A stretch of DNA of 33,113 bases from Acidobacteriota bacterium (GTDB lineage Bacteria; Acidobacteriota; Thermoanaerobaculia; UBA5066; Gp7-AA6): positions 1 to 33,113 of the forward strand of contig JAIVJS010000023.1 in assembly GCA_020199905.1 (NCBI GenBank), in the 5' to 3' direction. The translations under genes were made by a program, and so were the position numbers. Positions 16,631-24,286 of the stretch are shown here, piece after piece. The notes below the pieces were generated by a model. It saw nothing but the letters and a program-made list of their open reading frames with translations, was not told the DNA's origin and did not search any database. Every line of letters starts with the position of its first letter. Within the stretch, counting starts at the first letter, position 1.

Positions 16631-16656
16631 TCTTTCGATTCCCGATTCCCGGCCCC
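16631..16656 (-). repeat. Fused ends of the dispersed element, copy C
   Basis: On the minus strand GGCCGGGAATC is joined directly to GGGAATCGAAAG, which are the two ends of copy A with the middle missing. Both ends carry GGGAATCG, so recombination between these direct repeats would give this product. Confidence 0.5.
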
Positions 16657-16683
16657 GGGACCAGCGGCTGGCCGCCGCTACCT

Positions 16684-16689
16684 TACAAT
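16684..16689 (+). promoter_or_regulatory. -10 box placing the PBP transcript start at its GTG
   Basis: TACAAT (5 of 6 to consensus), exactly six bases before GTG 16696, with no Shine-Dalgarno. The spacing equals that at the zinc-ribbon and uvrC genes. Confidence 0.55.
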
Positions 16690-16695
16690 TCTCTC

Positions 16696-19077
16696 GTGGC
16701 CCTCGCCCGGCGTGTCTCTTTCTTCCTTTTCCCCCTGATCGCCGTGGGCATGCTGGGCGCTCTCGCGGGGTCCGCCACCACCACGTTCGTGCGGGTGCCG
16801 CGCGTCTCCGAGCTCGAGACCTACCGGCCGGACATCATCACGGAGATCCGGGGAAGCGACGGCTCCACGATCGGCCGGTACGCGATCCAGCGCCGCATTC
16901 TCCTGACGCGCTCCGAGATTCCGGGTGTCCTGAAGAACGCCATCGTCGCGACAGAGGACAAGAATTTCTACCGTCACGGAGGAGTCGACCTGCGGCGGAC
17001 CCTCTCGGCGGTGGCGGCGGACATGCGGTCCCAGCGCTACGGCCAGGGCGGCTCGACGCTGACCCAGCAGCTCGCCCGGGCGATCTTCCTCTCGCCCCGG
17101 AAGACGATCTCGCGGAAGGTGAACGAGGCGCTCGTCGCGTTCGAGATCGAGCGGCGCTATTCGAAGGACCAGATCCTGACGATGTACGTGAACGAGATCT
17201 ATCTCGGGCACGGCAACTACGGCTTCGAGGCGGCGGCGCGCTACTACTTCGGAAAGGGCGTGAAGGACCTGACGCTCGCCGAGGCGGCCCTGCTCGCCGG
17301 AATCGTCCAGCGGCCCGAGGACCAGTCGCCGTTCCGGAACCCGGCCCTGGCCCTGGGCCGGCGCGCGACGGCCCTGCGGCGCATGCAGGCCGCGCGCTAC
17401 ATCACGGATCCGCAGCGGCGCACGGCGGAGGCGGAGCCCCTCCCCTCTTCTCCGTCGCTCAAAGAGACCGTCGTCGCCCCGTACTTCTGCGAGGAGATCC
17501 GGCAGTACCTCGAGCGCACCTACGGAGAAAAGGACCTCTATCGCCGCGGCCTGCGGGTGGATTCGACGCTCGATCCCCAGCTGCAGGCCTGGTCGGAGGA
17601 AGCGGTCGGATGGGGACTGCGCCGTCTCTCGCGGCGCCACGGATTCCGCAAGCCGCGCAACCTTTCCGCGGAGGGCTACGCGGACTTGTCGGCGTACGTC
17701 GACCCCTCCTGGGAGAACGCGAAGCTCGCCGAGGGCGACACGGTCCGCGGCGTCGTCATGTCGGTCACCGCCACGGCGGCCGACGTGCGTATCGGCCGCG
17801 ACCGCTTTCCCCTGCGCCCCTCCGGCTACAAGTGGACCACCGCGACCAACGCCACGAAGATCCTCAAGACCGGCGATCTCGTCACGGTGACGTTCGAGAA
17901 GCAGAAGGATGGAGGCGCGATCTCTCTCGACCAGAGCCCGACCGAGCAGGGAGCCCTTCTCATCCTGGAAAACTCGACGGGGGCGGTCCGGGCGATGGTT
18001 GGGGGCTACGACTGGACCACGTCCAAGTTCAACCGTGCCACCCAGGCGCTGCGCCAGGCGGGATCGACGTTCAAGCCGTTCGTGTACCTCGCCGCGATGG
18101 AATCGGGCTACACGCCTTCGGACACGATCTTCGACGGGCCGATCGCGATCTCGATCGATCCCCGCCAGCCCGCGTGGAGGCCGGTCAACTACGACCGGAA
18201 GTTTCGCGGCATCGTTACGCTGCGAAGGGCGCTCGAGCACTCGATCAACGTCCCGACCGTGCGCCTGGCTCAGCTCGTGGGGCTGCAGCGCGTGATCGAG
18301 GCCGCGCACCGCCTCGGCATCCACGAGAAGCTGCAGGCCTACCCTTCTCTCGCGCTGGGCGCTTTCGAGGTGTCGCTTCTCGAGATGACGTCCGCCTACA
18401 CCGTCTTCGCCAACCAGGGGCTCGCGTTTCCGCCCTACACGTTCGAGCGCATCACCGATGCGAACGGAGACCCGCTCGAGAAGACGCACCCGGACGCGCG
18501 CGAGGTCACGACCCCGCAGGCGTCCTTCCAGCTGCTGGAGATGCTGAAGGGCGTGACGTCCCGCGGAACGGGCGCGGCCGCCGCGAAGCTGAAGCTGAAC
18601 ATCGCCGGCAAGACCGGGACGACGAGCGACTACACCGACGCGTGGTTCATCGGGATGACGCCGCGGTATTCGATCGGCGTGTGGGTCGGCAACGACATGA
18701 AGACGACCCTGGGGCACGGGATGGAGGGCGCCCGGGTCGCTCTTCCCATCTGGATGCGGGTCTTGGAGCACATGCGCGACGGCGGGCGGCTCGACCCGAA
18801 GGCCGACTTCGAGCCGCCGCCCAACGTCGTCTTCACGGCCGTCGACTACGAGACGGGTCTCAAGGCCACCCCCGGCAGCCCGCGTCCGATCCTGGAGGCC
18901 TTCGTCAGCGGCTCCCAGCCGACCGAAGAGTGGAGCTCGAAGTGGGAGGAGATCACTCGCCTCCCCTGGTCTCTCCAGAAATCCTTCTACCTGCCGAAGA
19001 AGGGTGAGAGCCCCGACGACGGAAGCGCGGCGCCGGTGCCGGCAGGGACTCCCGCCCCGGCGGTGACGCCGCGGTAG
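16696..19077 (+). CDS. Class A penicillin-binding protein (PBP1-type)
   Basis: A 793-residue bifunctional peptidoglycan synthase, anchored in the inner membrane by an N-terminal helix (residues about 7-27). The GT51 glycosyltransferase domain (about 45-230) has the catalytic Glu87 in ATEDKNFYRHGGVD and RYGQGGSTLTQQLARA. The transpeptidase domain has the active-site STFK at 457-460, SIN at 516-518 and KTGT at 639-642. All catalytic motifs are intact. A roughly 100-residue segment between them may be an ODA-like or OB-like insert, as in PBP1a. The C-terminal tail is Pro/Ala-rich. The open frame extends to 16564, but only GTG 16696 fits the TACAAT box, the signal-anchor position and the family start. 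The stop TAG begins a heptamer array. Neighbours are convergent rplI and divergent uvrB; no partner lipoprotein is present. Confidence 0.94.
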   Translation: MALARRVSFFLFPLIAVGMLGALAGSATTTFVRVPRVSELETYRPDIITEIRGSDGSTIGRYAIQRRILLTRSEIPGVLKNAIVATEDKNFYRHGGVDLRRTLSAVAADMRSQRYGQGGSTLTQQLARAIFLSPRKTISRKVNEALVAFEIERRYSKDQILTMYVNEIYLGHGNYGFEAAARYYFGKGVKDLTLAEAALLAGIVQRPEDQSPFRNPALALGRRATALRRMQAARYITDPQRRTAEAEPLPSSPSLKETVVAPYFCEEIRQYLERTYGEKDLYRRGLRVDSTLDPQLQAWSEEAVGWGLRRLSRRHGFRKPRNLSAEGYADLSAYVDPSWENAKLAEGDTVRGVVMSVTATAADVRIGRDRFPLRPSGYKWTTATNATKILKTGDLVTVTFEKQKDGGAISLDQSPTEQGALLILENSTGAVRAMVGGYDWTTSKFNRATQALRQAGSTFKPFVYLAAMESGYTPSDTIFDGPIAISIDPRQPAWRPVNYDRKFRGIVTLRRALEHSINVPTVRLAQLVGLQRVIEAAHRLGIHEKLQAYPSLALGAFEVSLLEMTSAYTVFANQGLAFPPYTFERITDANGDPLEKTHPDAREVTTPQASFQLLEMLKGVTSRGTGAAAAKLKLNIAGKTGTTSDYTDAWFIGMTPRYSIGVWVGNDMKTTLGHGMEGARVALPIWMRVLEHMRDGGRLDPKADFEPPPNVVFTAVDYETGLKATPGSPRPILEAFVSGSQPTEEWSSKWEEITRLPWSLQKSFYLPKKGESPDDGSAAPVPAGTPAPAVTPR

Positions 19078-19089
19078 CTGTCAGCCGTC
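19076..19089 (+). repeat. Short heptanucleotide array beginning at the PBP stop
   Basis: AGCTGTC, AGCCGTC. The PBP stop TAG (19075-19077) overlaps the first unit. Confidence 0.65.
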
Positions 19090-19117
19090 CGCTTTCCACT
19101 TTCGACCGGGAAGAGGC

Positions 19118-19136
19118 GGGGCCGGGAAACGGGAGA
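19118..19136 (+). repeat. Fragment of the dispersed element, copy D
   Basis: GGGCCGGGAAACGGGAGA matches the left end of copy B, then similarity stops. Confidence 0.4.
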
Positions 19137-19141
19137 TGAGA

Positions 19142-19174
19142 AACGAAAAGAAAAGCACCGGGTCGCCGCGGTGC
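19142..19174 (-). terminator. Rho-independent terminator of the prs-rplI operon
   Basis: On the minus strand GCACCG pairs with CGGTGC across eight bases (19155-19174) and is followed at once by TTTTCTTTTCG. It lies about 70 bases after the rplI stop, on the correct strand. It is the clearest intrinsic terminator in the window. Confidence 0.75.
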
Positions 19175-19210
19175 CTGGTTTCCCGTCCAGAACTGAAACT
19201 GAAAATCGCA

Positions 19211-19238
19211 AGCTGACGGCTGACAGCTGACAGCTGAG
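19211..19238 (-). repeat. Heptanucleotide array after rplI
   Basis: On the + strand AGCTGAC, GGCTGAC, AGCTGAC, AGCTGAG. Read with rplI it is CTCAGCTGTCAGCTGTCAGC, starting six bases after the TAA stop. Confidence 0.85.
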
Positions 19239-19243
19239 AACTT

Positions 19244-19702
19244 TTACTGCGTCGCCGACGTCAGCGGCTGCACGTCCACCGTCAGGACCGTCGTCACGTC
19301 CCGGTGCAGGCGGATGTGGACCGTGTGCTGACCCACGCGCTTGATGGGCTCGGCCACTTCGATGCGGCGGCGGTCGACGTCGATGCCGCGAGCGGTCAGG
19401 GCGTCGGCGATGTCGGTCGCCGTCACGGAGCCGTAGAGCACGCCCTCGTCACCGGCCTTCTTGGTGAGCGAGATCGTCAGCCCTTCCATCTTCTTCGCTG
19501 TCTCATCGGCCGCGGTCTTCTGATGAGACATCTTGGTGTCGTACTTCTTCTTCTCTTCTGTCAGGCGTCGGAGGTTCGCGTCGTTGGCTTCGTAGGCCAC
19601 GCCCTGGGGGAAGAGGAAGTTGCGGGCGTACCCCGGCTTCACGGTCACGGTGTCGCCGCGATGCCCGAGCCCGCGGACGTCGTCGGCCAGGATGACTTTC
19701 AT
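19244..19702 (-). CDS. rplI: 50S ribosomal protein bL9
   Basis: A 152-residue L9. The N-terminal domain has MKVILADDVRGLGHRGDTVTVKPGYARNFL cut here to its signature parts (LGHRGD, VKPGYARNFL, FPQGVA). A long central helix follows (ANLRRLTEEKKKYDTK...), then the C-terminal domain with LYGSVTATDIADAL and VDRRRIEVAEPIK. Length and both rRNA-binding domains are normal. L9 stabilises the L1 region and limits frameshifting and fork-stall problems. ATG 19702 starts eight bases after the DUF2232 stop; the frame upstream is shadow. It is the last gene of the operon, followed by a heptamer array and a terminator. Confidence 0.97.
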   Translation of the reverse strand: MKVILADDVRGLGHRGDTVTVKPGYARNFLFPQGVAYEANDANLRRLTEEKKKYDTKMSHQKTAADETAKKMEGLTISLTKKAGDEGVLYGSVTATDIADALTARGIDVDRRRIEVAEPIKRVGQHTVHIRLHRDVTTVLTVDVQPLTSATQ

Positions 19703-19710
19703 GTCTGCTT

Positions 19711-20715
19711 CTACGCTTTCTCGCCTCGCCGGCGAAAGTCCGCGTACCAGTCGAAGAGCCCGAGGAGTCCCACCGCCACGTTCAACGGGAAGTACACCAC
19801 CAGGGCGTAGAGACCAGCGCGGAGGATCCGCGCCCGAAACCACCTTCGGGCGAAGTGGCAGATGATAGAGAGGCCGGTCAGAAAATACAAGGCCGACAGG
19901 GGCAGGAGCAGATCTCCCGCCCACGGGCGGAGCGGCCGGGGGAGCAGCGCGAACCCCGCCCCGGCGGCCACGAAAAGCGCCACCACGGGCGCGGGAACCC
20001 TCAGGGCTTCGAATCGCGTGAGCTCCGCGGACGGCGCAGGCCGCGCGCTCCACGCGCCTGCGAAGAACGCGATTCCTCCCGCGAGCACCCACGAGGCGCC
20101 CACCAGGCCCAGCCAGTAGGCCTGCGCGAACTCCTTGAAGCGGGTGAACGTCGCCTTCATTCGCGCGGCGGTCTCGGGGTCCAGGGAGGACTTTCCCCCG
20201 GGGGCGGGAGCGGCTGAGGGCGCCATCGCGTCGAATGCCGCACCGATCTCGGTCCGGACGGAGCGCTGGACGGCCGCTTCGCGCAGGAGGAGAGCTCCGC
20301 TCAGGAAGGCGAATCCGGCGGCGCAGAGGACCAGAAAGGCGCGGGAGGCCGGCGCCCCGCGCCGCACCCATCCCGAGAACAGAACCGGGAGCGCCATCGA
20401 CACGGCGGCGAGGACCACCGCGGCGGCGGCGTCGGCGGCTCCTCCCGTGGTCCACCCGAGCGCCGCGAGGATGCCGGAGGAGAGCGCGGCGGCGGCGAGT
20501 CCGGGCCCGAGACCCCGCCGGTGGGCGAGGCGAACCAGCGGAACGCCCGCGAACGCCAGCGCCGCGGACCCCGCGAGAGGCAGAAGCAGAAAGAGAGAGA
20601 AGAGAAGGGCCGACGTCAAAGCCGCGAACAGGGTCTCCGTGAAGGCGGCGCCGGTCGGGCGGAGCTCCTGCTCCGGCGCAGGGGAGGACATGGAATCGTT
20701 CCCGATCCCGGTCAT
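19711..20715 (-). CDS. DUF2232 polytopic membrane protein
   Basis: A 334-residue protein with about eight hydrophobic segments. An N-terminal block (ETLFAALTSALLFSLFLLLPLAG) and the conserved C-terminal part (LPLSALYFLTGLSIICHFARRW ... YFPLNVAVGLLGLFDWYADFRRR) match DUF2232/YybS, a family often found between rpsR and rplI; its biochemical role is unknown. The middle holds a soluble stretch (about 150-200) with an Ala/Pro-rich part and a helix (ETAARMKATFTRFKEFAQAYW). Two starts are possible, ATG 20715 and ATG 20691; the first is used because GAGAG lies just upstream. Its position in the S6-S18-L9 cluster is the expected one. A 9-bp inverted repeat lies directly before the start. Confidence 0.85.
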   Translation of the reverse strand: MTGIGNDSMSSPAPEQELRPTGAAFTETLFAALTSALLFSLFLLLPLAGSAALAFAGVPLVRLAHRRGLGPGLAAAALSSGILAALGWTTGGAADAAAAVVLAAVSMALPVLFSGWVRRGAPASRAFLVLCAAGFAFLSGALLLREAAVQRSVRTEIGAAFDAMAPSAAPAPGGKSSLDPETAARMKATFTRFKEFAQAYWLGLVGASWVLAGGIAFFAGAWSARPAPSAELTRFEALRVPAPVVALFVAAGAGFALLPRPLRPWAGDLLLPLSALYFLTGLSIICHFARRWFRARILRAGLYALVVYFPLNVAVGLLGLFDWYADFRRRGEKA

Positions 20716-20721
20716 CCGCTC

Positions 20722-20757
20722 TCAGCCGGGCCCGGGCCGCTACGCGCACCCGGCTGA
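20722..20757 (-). promoter_or_regulatory. Inverted repeat between rpsR and the DUF2232 gene
   Basis: Perfect 9-base arms, TCAGCCGGG and CCCGGCTGA, separated by 18 bases. The 3' arm on the transcript ends just before the ribosome-binding region of the DUF2232 start. There is no T tract in the direction of transcription, so it is more likely an RNA-stability, attenuation or translation-control hairpin than a terminator. Confidence 0.5.
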
Positions 20758-20789
20758 AAACGCAGACTGGAGGAGAGAGTGGCCGTTCG

Positions 20790-21083
20790 TCAGTCCGTCG
20801 CGTACGGCAGAAGAGCGATCGAGCGGGCGCGCTTGATCGCCGTCTGCAGCTTCCGCTGGTGGAGCGCGCACGTTCCGGAGATGCGGCGCGGGAGGATCTT
20901 GCCCCGCTCGGGGATGAATCCCTGAAGCAGCTTGATGTCCTTCCAGTCGACGTACTCGATGTGCTCCGCGCAGAACTTGCAGACCTTGCGGCGGCGAACG
21001 AAAAACTTCTTGCGCCCGGGGGTCTTGCCGTCGCGGTCCTTCGCGGCCCCGCGTCCCCCCGACCGGCTCGGCATGGCGGTCAT
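20790..21083 (-). CDS. rpsR: 30S ribosomal protein bS18, zinc-ribbon type
   Basis: A 97-residue S18, slightly longer than usual because of a basic N-terminal extension. It keeps [45 protein letters not shown] residues and the C-terminal [10 protein letters not shown]. The Cys pair and CxxH (GTCALHQ) mark the zinc-binding form. S18 pairs with S6 on the 30S platform. ATG 21083 overlaps the rpsF stop as ATGA and has AAAGGAG six bases upstream. The start gives [10 protein letters not shown]; an internal ATG four codons later is also possible. Confidence 0.96.
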   Translation of the reverse strand: MTAMPSRSGGRGAAKDRDGKTPGRKKFFVRRRKVCKFCAEHIEYVDWKDIKLLQGFIPERGKILPRRISGTCALHQRKLQTAIKRARSIALLPYATD

Positions 21084-21529
21084 GACTCACTCCTTTGATC
21101 GGTCCTATGATCGGCGGGCGCGGGTCCCGAGGGTCCCGGACCGGCGGCCGCGCCGCCTTCCGCTCCCGCGGGGACCGGGCGGGGCGGACGCTTCGCCGCC
21201 TTGATCTTCATTTTCTCGGCGCTCTTCGCCGCGCGCTTCAGCTCCTCGTCCGCGCGCACGGCGAGGTGCCGCAGCACCTGATCGGAGAGTTTCAGCCGGC
21301 GCTCGAGCTCGGCCACGGCGGGCGGGTCGGAGTTGACCTGAACGTAGTGGTAGAAGGCCTCTTTCTTCCGCAAAATCGGGAAGGCGAGTCGCCTCCGGCC
21401 CCACGGCTCGTCCTTGACGATCTCGGCGCCGCCGTCGGTCAGGATTTTCTTGTGATCGGACGTCAGCTTCGCCGCGTCCTCTTCGGAGAGATCCGGGGTC
21501 ACCAGGATGACGATGTCGTACAGCCTCAT
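21080..21529 (-). CDS. rpsF: 30S ribosomal protein bS6
   Basis: A 149-residue S6. The core (about 1-95) is typical: [13 protein letters not shown], the GRRRLAFPI strand, [11 protein letters not shown] and [16 protein letters not shown]. The last 50 residues are a Lys/Ala then Gly/Pro/Ala-rich tail, longer than in E. coli, of the kind that is often unstructured. ATG 21529 has a strong GAGGAGG five bases upstream and lies 19 bases after the pth stop. It is coupled to rpsR through ATGA. No S6-S18 leader hairpin could be picked out by eye in the short gap. Confidence 0.96.
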   Translation of the reverse strand: MRLYDIVILVTPDLSEEDAAKLTSDHKKILTDGGAEIVKDEPWGRRRLAFPILRKKEAFYHYVQVNSDPPAVAELERRLKLSDQVLRHLAVRADEELKRAAKSAEKMKIKAAKRPPRPVPAGAEGGAAAGPGPSGPAPADHRTDQRSES

Positions 21530-21548
21530 GTGTTCCTCCTCATGGATG

Positions 21549-22151
21549 TCAATCCGGCTCCGAGGCGGGAGCCGGAGAGGAAGGTTTGGGATTCGCGCTT
21601 CTCATGGCGGCGTCGATTCCTTCGGCGAGCCAGAGCCGGAGCGCTTCGACCGCGCGGCCGATCGCGTCCTCGAAGATCGCGCGCTCCCCTTTGGCGAAGG
21701 GCTCGAGCACGTAATCGCCGAGATCGCGCTCCCGGGAGTAGCGCTCCCCGCGAATGCCGACACGCAATCGCGGAAAGTCGCTCGTCCGGAGGGCCGAGAC
21801 GATGGAAGCGATCCCTTTCTGCCCCCCCGCGGAGCCCCGCGCGCGCATACGCAGGGTCCCGAGGGGCAGGTCGATGTCGTCCGAGACGACGCAGACCTCC
21901 GAGGAATCGATGCCGTTCTTCTTGCAAAGAGCCGAGACCGCCTCACCCGAGGCGTTCATGTACGTCTGGGGAAGCGCCAGTAAGACCGGCGAGCCCTCCA
22001 CGTTTCCGCGACCGACCCGCGACCGACACTGCCGAGACCGGATTCGGATCCCTTCCTGGGCGGCGAGCGCCTCCACGACGCGGAACCCCGCGTTGTGCCG
22101 CGTGTCGTCGTAACTGTCCCCGGGGTTTCCGAGGCCGACGATCGCGCGCAG
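21549..22151 (-). CDS. pth: Peptidyl-tRNA hydrolase
   Basis: Pth frees tRNA from peptidyl-tRNA dropped by the ribosome. The 200-residue protein begins (M)RAIVGLGNPGDSYDDTRHNAG, with the catalytic His in RHNAGF, then PQTYMNASGEAV, SDDIDLPLGTLRMRARGSAGGQKGI, RLRVGIRG and DYVLEPF. Length is normal. The first ATG/GTG in frame is GTG 22076, which would remove the GLGNPG and active-site histidine. Between the rplY stop (TAG, same frame) and GLGNPG the only plausible start is CTG 22151, with AAGGAG nine bases upstream. This places Met exactly where the family begins, so a CTG start is strongly indicated. The C-terminal tail (SANPKPSSPAPASEPD) is low complexity. Confidence 0.95.
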   Translation of the reverse strand: MRAIVGLGNPGDSYDDTRHNAGFRVVEALAAQEGIRIRSRQCRSRVGRGNVEGSPVLLALPQTYMNASGEAVSALCKKNGIDSSEVCVVSDDIDLPLGTLRMRARGSAGGQKGIASIVSALRTSDFPRLRVGIRGERYSRERDLGDYVLEPFAKGERAIFEDAIGRAVEALRLWLAEGIDAAMRSANPKPSSPAPASEPD

Positions 22152-22154
22152 GCG

Positions 22155-22862
22155 CTACTTCTCCTTCTTTTCCGCCTTCTTCTCGGGCTTCTTGTCGTCG
22201 CCTGCGGCGCCCTCTTCGTCCGTCACGACCTTGCCCTTCTTCAGGACCTCGGGCTCGGTCGTCTCGGCAGCCTCGGGGGCCACGACCGGCTCCGCTTCCA
22301 GGGTCGGCTGCGCGACGTGGACGATCACTTTCTCGGGGTCGTCGACGATCTCGACTCCCTCGAGGGCCTTGAGGTCCTTGATCCGGACCGCGTCCCCGAT
22401 GCCGAGATCGGACACGTCGACCGGAAGATGAGCCGGGATGTTGCCGGGAAGCGACTCGACCTCGACCTCGCGGGTCACCATGTCGAGGATCCCGCCGTCC
22501 GTCTTGACGCCGCGGGCGATGCCGACGACCTCGATCGAGACCTTGACTCGGATCTTGGCGTCCATCATGACGCGCACGAAGTCGATGTGCAGCGCCTTGC
22601 GGGAAAGCGGGTCCTTCTGGAGCTCCTTGATCATCGCGTGGCGGCTCTGCTCGGAGCCGGCGAGCTTGAGCAGAAAAATGGCGTTCTCACCGGCGCCGCC
22701 CCGGAAGGCGTCGGAGAGAGACCTGCGGTCGACCGAGATCGGGACCGTCGCCTTGCCGGCGCCGTACACGATGGCCGGGATGCGGCCCGCGGCGCGCGCG
22801 CGCCGGGCCTCGTTCTTGCCCCGTTCGGACCGGCGTTCGACGTTCAGTTCGATGGTTTTCAT
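22155..22862 (-). CDS. rplY: 50S ribosomal protein bL25 (CTC family)
   Basis: A 235-residue long form of L25. The 5S rRNA-binding N-terminal domain has RRSERGKNEARRARAAGRIP, VYGAGK and HIDFVRV. The CTC-type C-terminal beta domain follows (about 95-185), with SLPGNIPAHLPVDVSDLGIGD and IKDLKALEGVEIVDDP. A Glu/Lys/Ala-rich tail ends in KKPEKKAEKKEK. L25 binds 5S rRNA; the CTC form is linked to stress in Bacillus. ATG 22862 has GGGGAA seven bases upstream. It is followed at three bases by the pth CTG start, and its final codons supply the pth ribosome-binding site. A TAGAAT at about 22933-22938 (minus) could be a promoter, but it is weak. Confidence 0.96.
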   Translation of the reverse strand: MKTIELNVERRSERGKNEARRARAAGRIPAIVYGAGKATVPISVDRRSLSDAFRGGAGENAIFLLKLAGSEQSRHAMIKELQKDPLSRKALHIDFVRVMMDAKIRVKVSIEVVGIARGVKTDGGILDMVTREVEVESLPGNIPAHLPVDVSDLGIGDAVRIKDLKALEGVEIVDDPEKVIVHVAQPTLEAEPVVAPEAAETTEPEVLKKGKVVTDEEGAAGDDKKPEKKAEKKEK

Positions 22863-22966
22863 GCTGTTCCCCGCGCGAAACTCCGCGCAAAACGTTAGAT
22901 CCTATAGGAAAAAGGGCGAAAGGCGAAAGGCGAGGGATTCTACACAAAAGGGAAAGAAAGGGAAGT

Positions 22967-23923
22967 TCAGACGAAAAGGGAGGATACGGACGTCCCGTCG
23001 TGGATCCGCTGGATCGCCTCCCCCAGGATGGGGGCGATCGAGAGCGGCCGGATCCGGGCGCACCGGGCGAGCGCCGCCTCGACCGAGACCGTGTTGGTCA
23101 CCAGAAGCGATTGAAGCTGCGAGCTTTCGATCCTCTCGATGGCCGGTCCGGACAGCACGGGATGGACGGCCGCCGCGTAGGTCCGCCGGGCGCCCTGCTC
23201 CCGCAGAGCCGCCTCTGCCTGCACCATCGTCCCCGCGGTGTCGATGATGTCGTCCAGGATGAGGACGTCCTTCCCCTCGACGTCGCCGACGACGTTCAAC
23301 ACTTCCGTCTCGTTCTTGCCCGTCCGCCGCTTGTCGATGATGGCGAGCGAAGCGCCGAGCCGCTTGCCGATCGCCCGCGCTCGCGCCACGCCTCCCACGT
23401 CCGGGGAGACGATCACGAGGTCCTCGAGCTCCATCTTCCGAATCGCGTCGAGAAGGACGGGCGCGGCGAAGAGATGGTCGACGGGGATGTCGAAGAAGCC
23501 CTGGATCTGGGCGGCATGCAAGTCCATCGTCAGGATGCGGTCGGCGCCTGACGCGGTCAGGAGGTCCGCCATCAGCTTCGCCGCGATCGGGACGCGGGGC
23601 TTATCCTTCTTGTCCTGCCGCGAGTATCCGAAGTACGGCATCACGGCGGTGATCCGCGAGGCGGAGGAGCGGCGGAACGCGTCGAGCAGGATCAGCAGCT
23701 CCATGACGTGGTCGTTGACCGGGGAGCTCGTCGGCTGGACGATGAAGACGTCCGCGCCGCGGACGTTCTCGTCGATCTGGCAGTAGTTCTCCCCGTCCGA
23801 AAAGTTGTAGAGAGTCAGCTGCCCGAGGGGGATCTGCAGGTACGCGCAGATCTCGCGGGCGAGCGCGGGGTGCGCGCGGCCCGAGAAGATCTTCAGGTCT
23901 CCGTAGGAGAAGTTGGGAACCAA
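22967..23923 (-). CDS. prs: Ribose-phosphate pyrophosphokinase
   Basis: Makes PRPP from ribose 5-phosphate and ATP for nucleotide, His and Trp synthesis. The protein is 318 residues, the standard length. Family motifs: DLKIFSGRAHP, FSDGENYCQIDENVRG, VQPTSSPVNDH, MPYFGYSRQDKKD, the catalytic flexible-loop region DKRRTGKNETEV, and the PRPP loop VLILDDIIDTAGTM. The metal-binding HAAQIQGFF is present. The chosen start is TTG 23923; TAGAAT lies eight bases before it with no Shine-Dalgarno, so the mRNA may be nearly leaderless. No later Met lies before the conserved DLKIFSG. It heads the prs-rplY-pth-rpsF-rpsR-DUF2232-rplI group. Confidence 0.96.
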   Translation of the reverse strand: MVPNFSYGDLKIFSGRAHPALAREICAYLQIPLGQLTLYNFSDGENYCQIDENVRGADVFIVQPTSSPVNDHVMELLILLDAFRRSSASRITAVMPYFGYSRQDKKDKPRVPIAAKLMADLLTASGADRILTMDLHAAQIQGFFDIPVDHLFAAPVLLDAIRKMELEDLVIVSPDVGGVARARAIGKRLGASLAIIDKRRTGKNETEVLNVVGDVEGKDVLILDDIIDTAGTMVQAEAALREQGARRTYAAAVHPVLSGPAIERIESSQLQSLLVTNTVSVEAALARCARIRPLSIAPILGEAIQRIHDGTSVSSLFV

Positions 23924-23931
23924 GCGAGCGG

Positions 23932-23937
23932 ATTCTA
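23932..23937 (-). promoter_or_regulatory. -10 box before prs
   Basis: TAGAAT on the minus strand, eight bases before TTG 23923. No -35 box is clear. Confidence 0.45.
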
Positions 23938-24070
23938 TTCCGTCGGCGCTGCCCGGGGCCTGATGGGTCGGCCCGGCGGTTCTGGTTCCTCTCCCGGCGG
24001 GAGGGAGTCGGGTTGAGCGGGCCCCGAGTCGGGCGCCGGCGGAACCTTCGAACGACGGCTAAACTGCCCC

Positions 24071-24277
24071 TCAGCGCCGGGGCGTTGGTGGGATGTTCGA
24101 CGGTGGCGACGTCACGGTCGGGTGCGGGCGTTCGCCGCCGATCGGGGTCTCTCGCGGAAGCCCGTAGGGCGTCGCCGGCTCGCCTGTGGCTCCGCTGCCG
24201 CTGACGACCGTCCCTCCGGACGTCTGGCAGGAGGCCGACAGCGCGAGAAGCGCGATGCCCGAAAGCAACTTTTTCAT
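24071..24277 (-). CDS. Small Pro/Gly-rich lipoprotein
   Basis: A 68-residue protein with a textbook lipoprotein signal: MKKLLSGIALLALSASC, where LSASC is the lipobox and Cys17 the lipidated residue. The mature part of about 50 residues is Gly/Ser/Thr/Pro-rich and has no recognisable fold. ATG 24277 has GGGG five to six bases upstream and lies nine bases after the stop of the REC-PP2C gene, so it is probably the last gene of that operon. Whether it belongs functionally to the signalling group is unknown. A 146-base spacer with one small hairpin (CTCCCGGCGGGAG) separates it from prs. Confidence 0.7.
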   Translation of the reverse strand: MKKLLSGIALLALSASCQTSGGTVVSGSGATGEPATPYGLPRETPIGGERPHPTVTSPPSNIPPTPRR

Positions 24278-24286
24278 CCCCGAATC

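Noticed and set aside
16401..19007. Long + ORF overlapping the PBP, and long ORFs opposite prs, the kinase and uvrB
   Set aside because: GC-rich antisense or frame-shadow reading; no family motifs and incompatible with the real genes.
19118..19136. Intrinsic terminator for the PBP gene
   Set aside because: No stem with a T tract on the + strand; the sequence matches a fragment of the dispersed element, and the nearby stem at 19155-19174 has its T tract on the minus strand.
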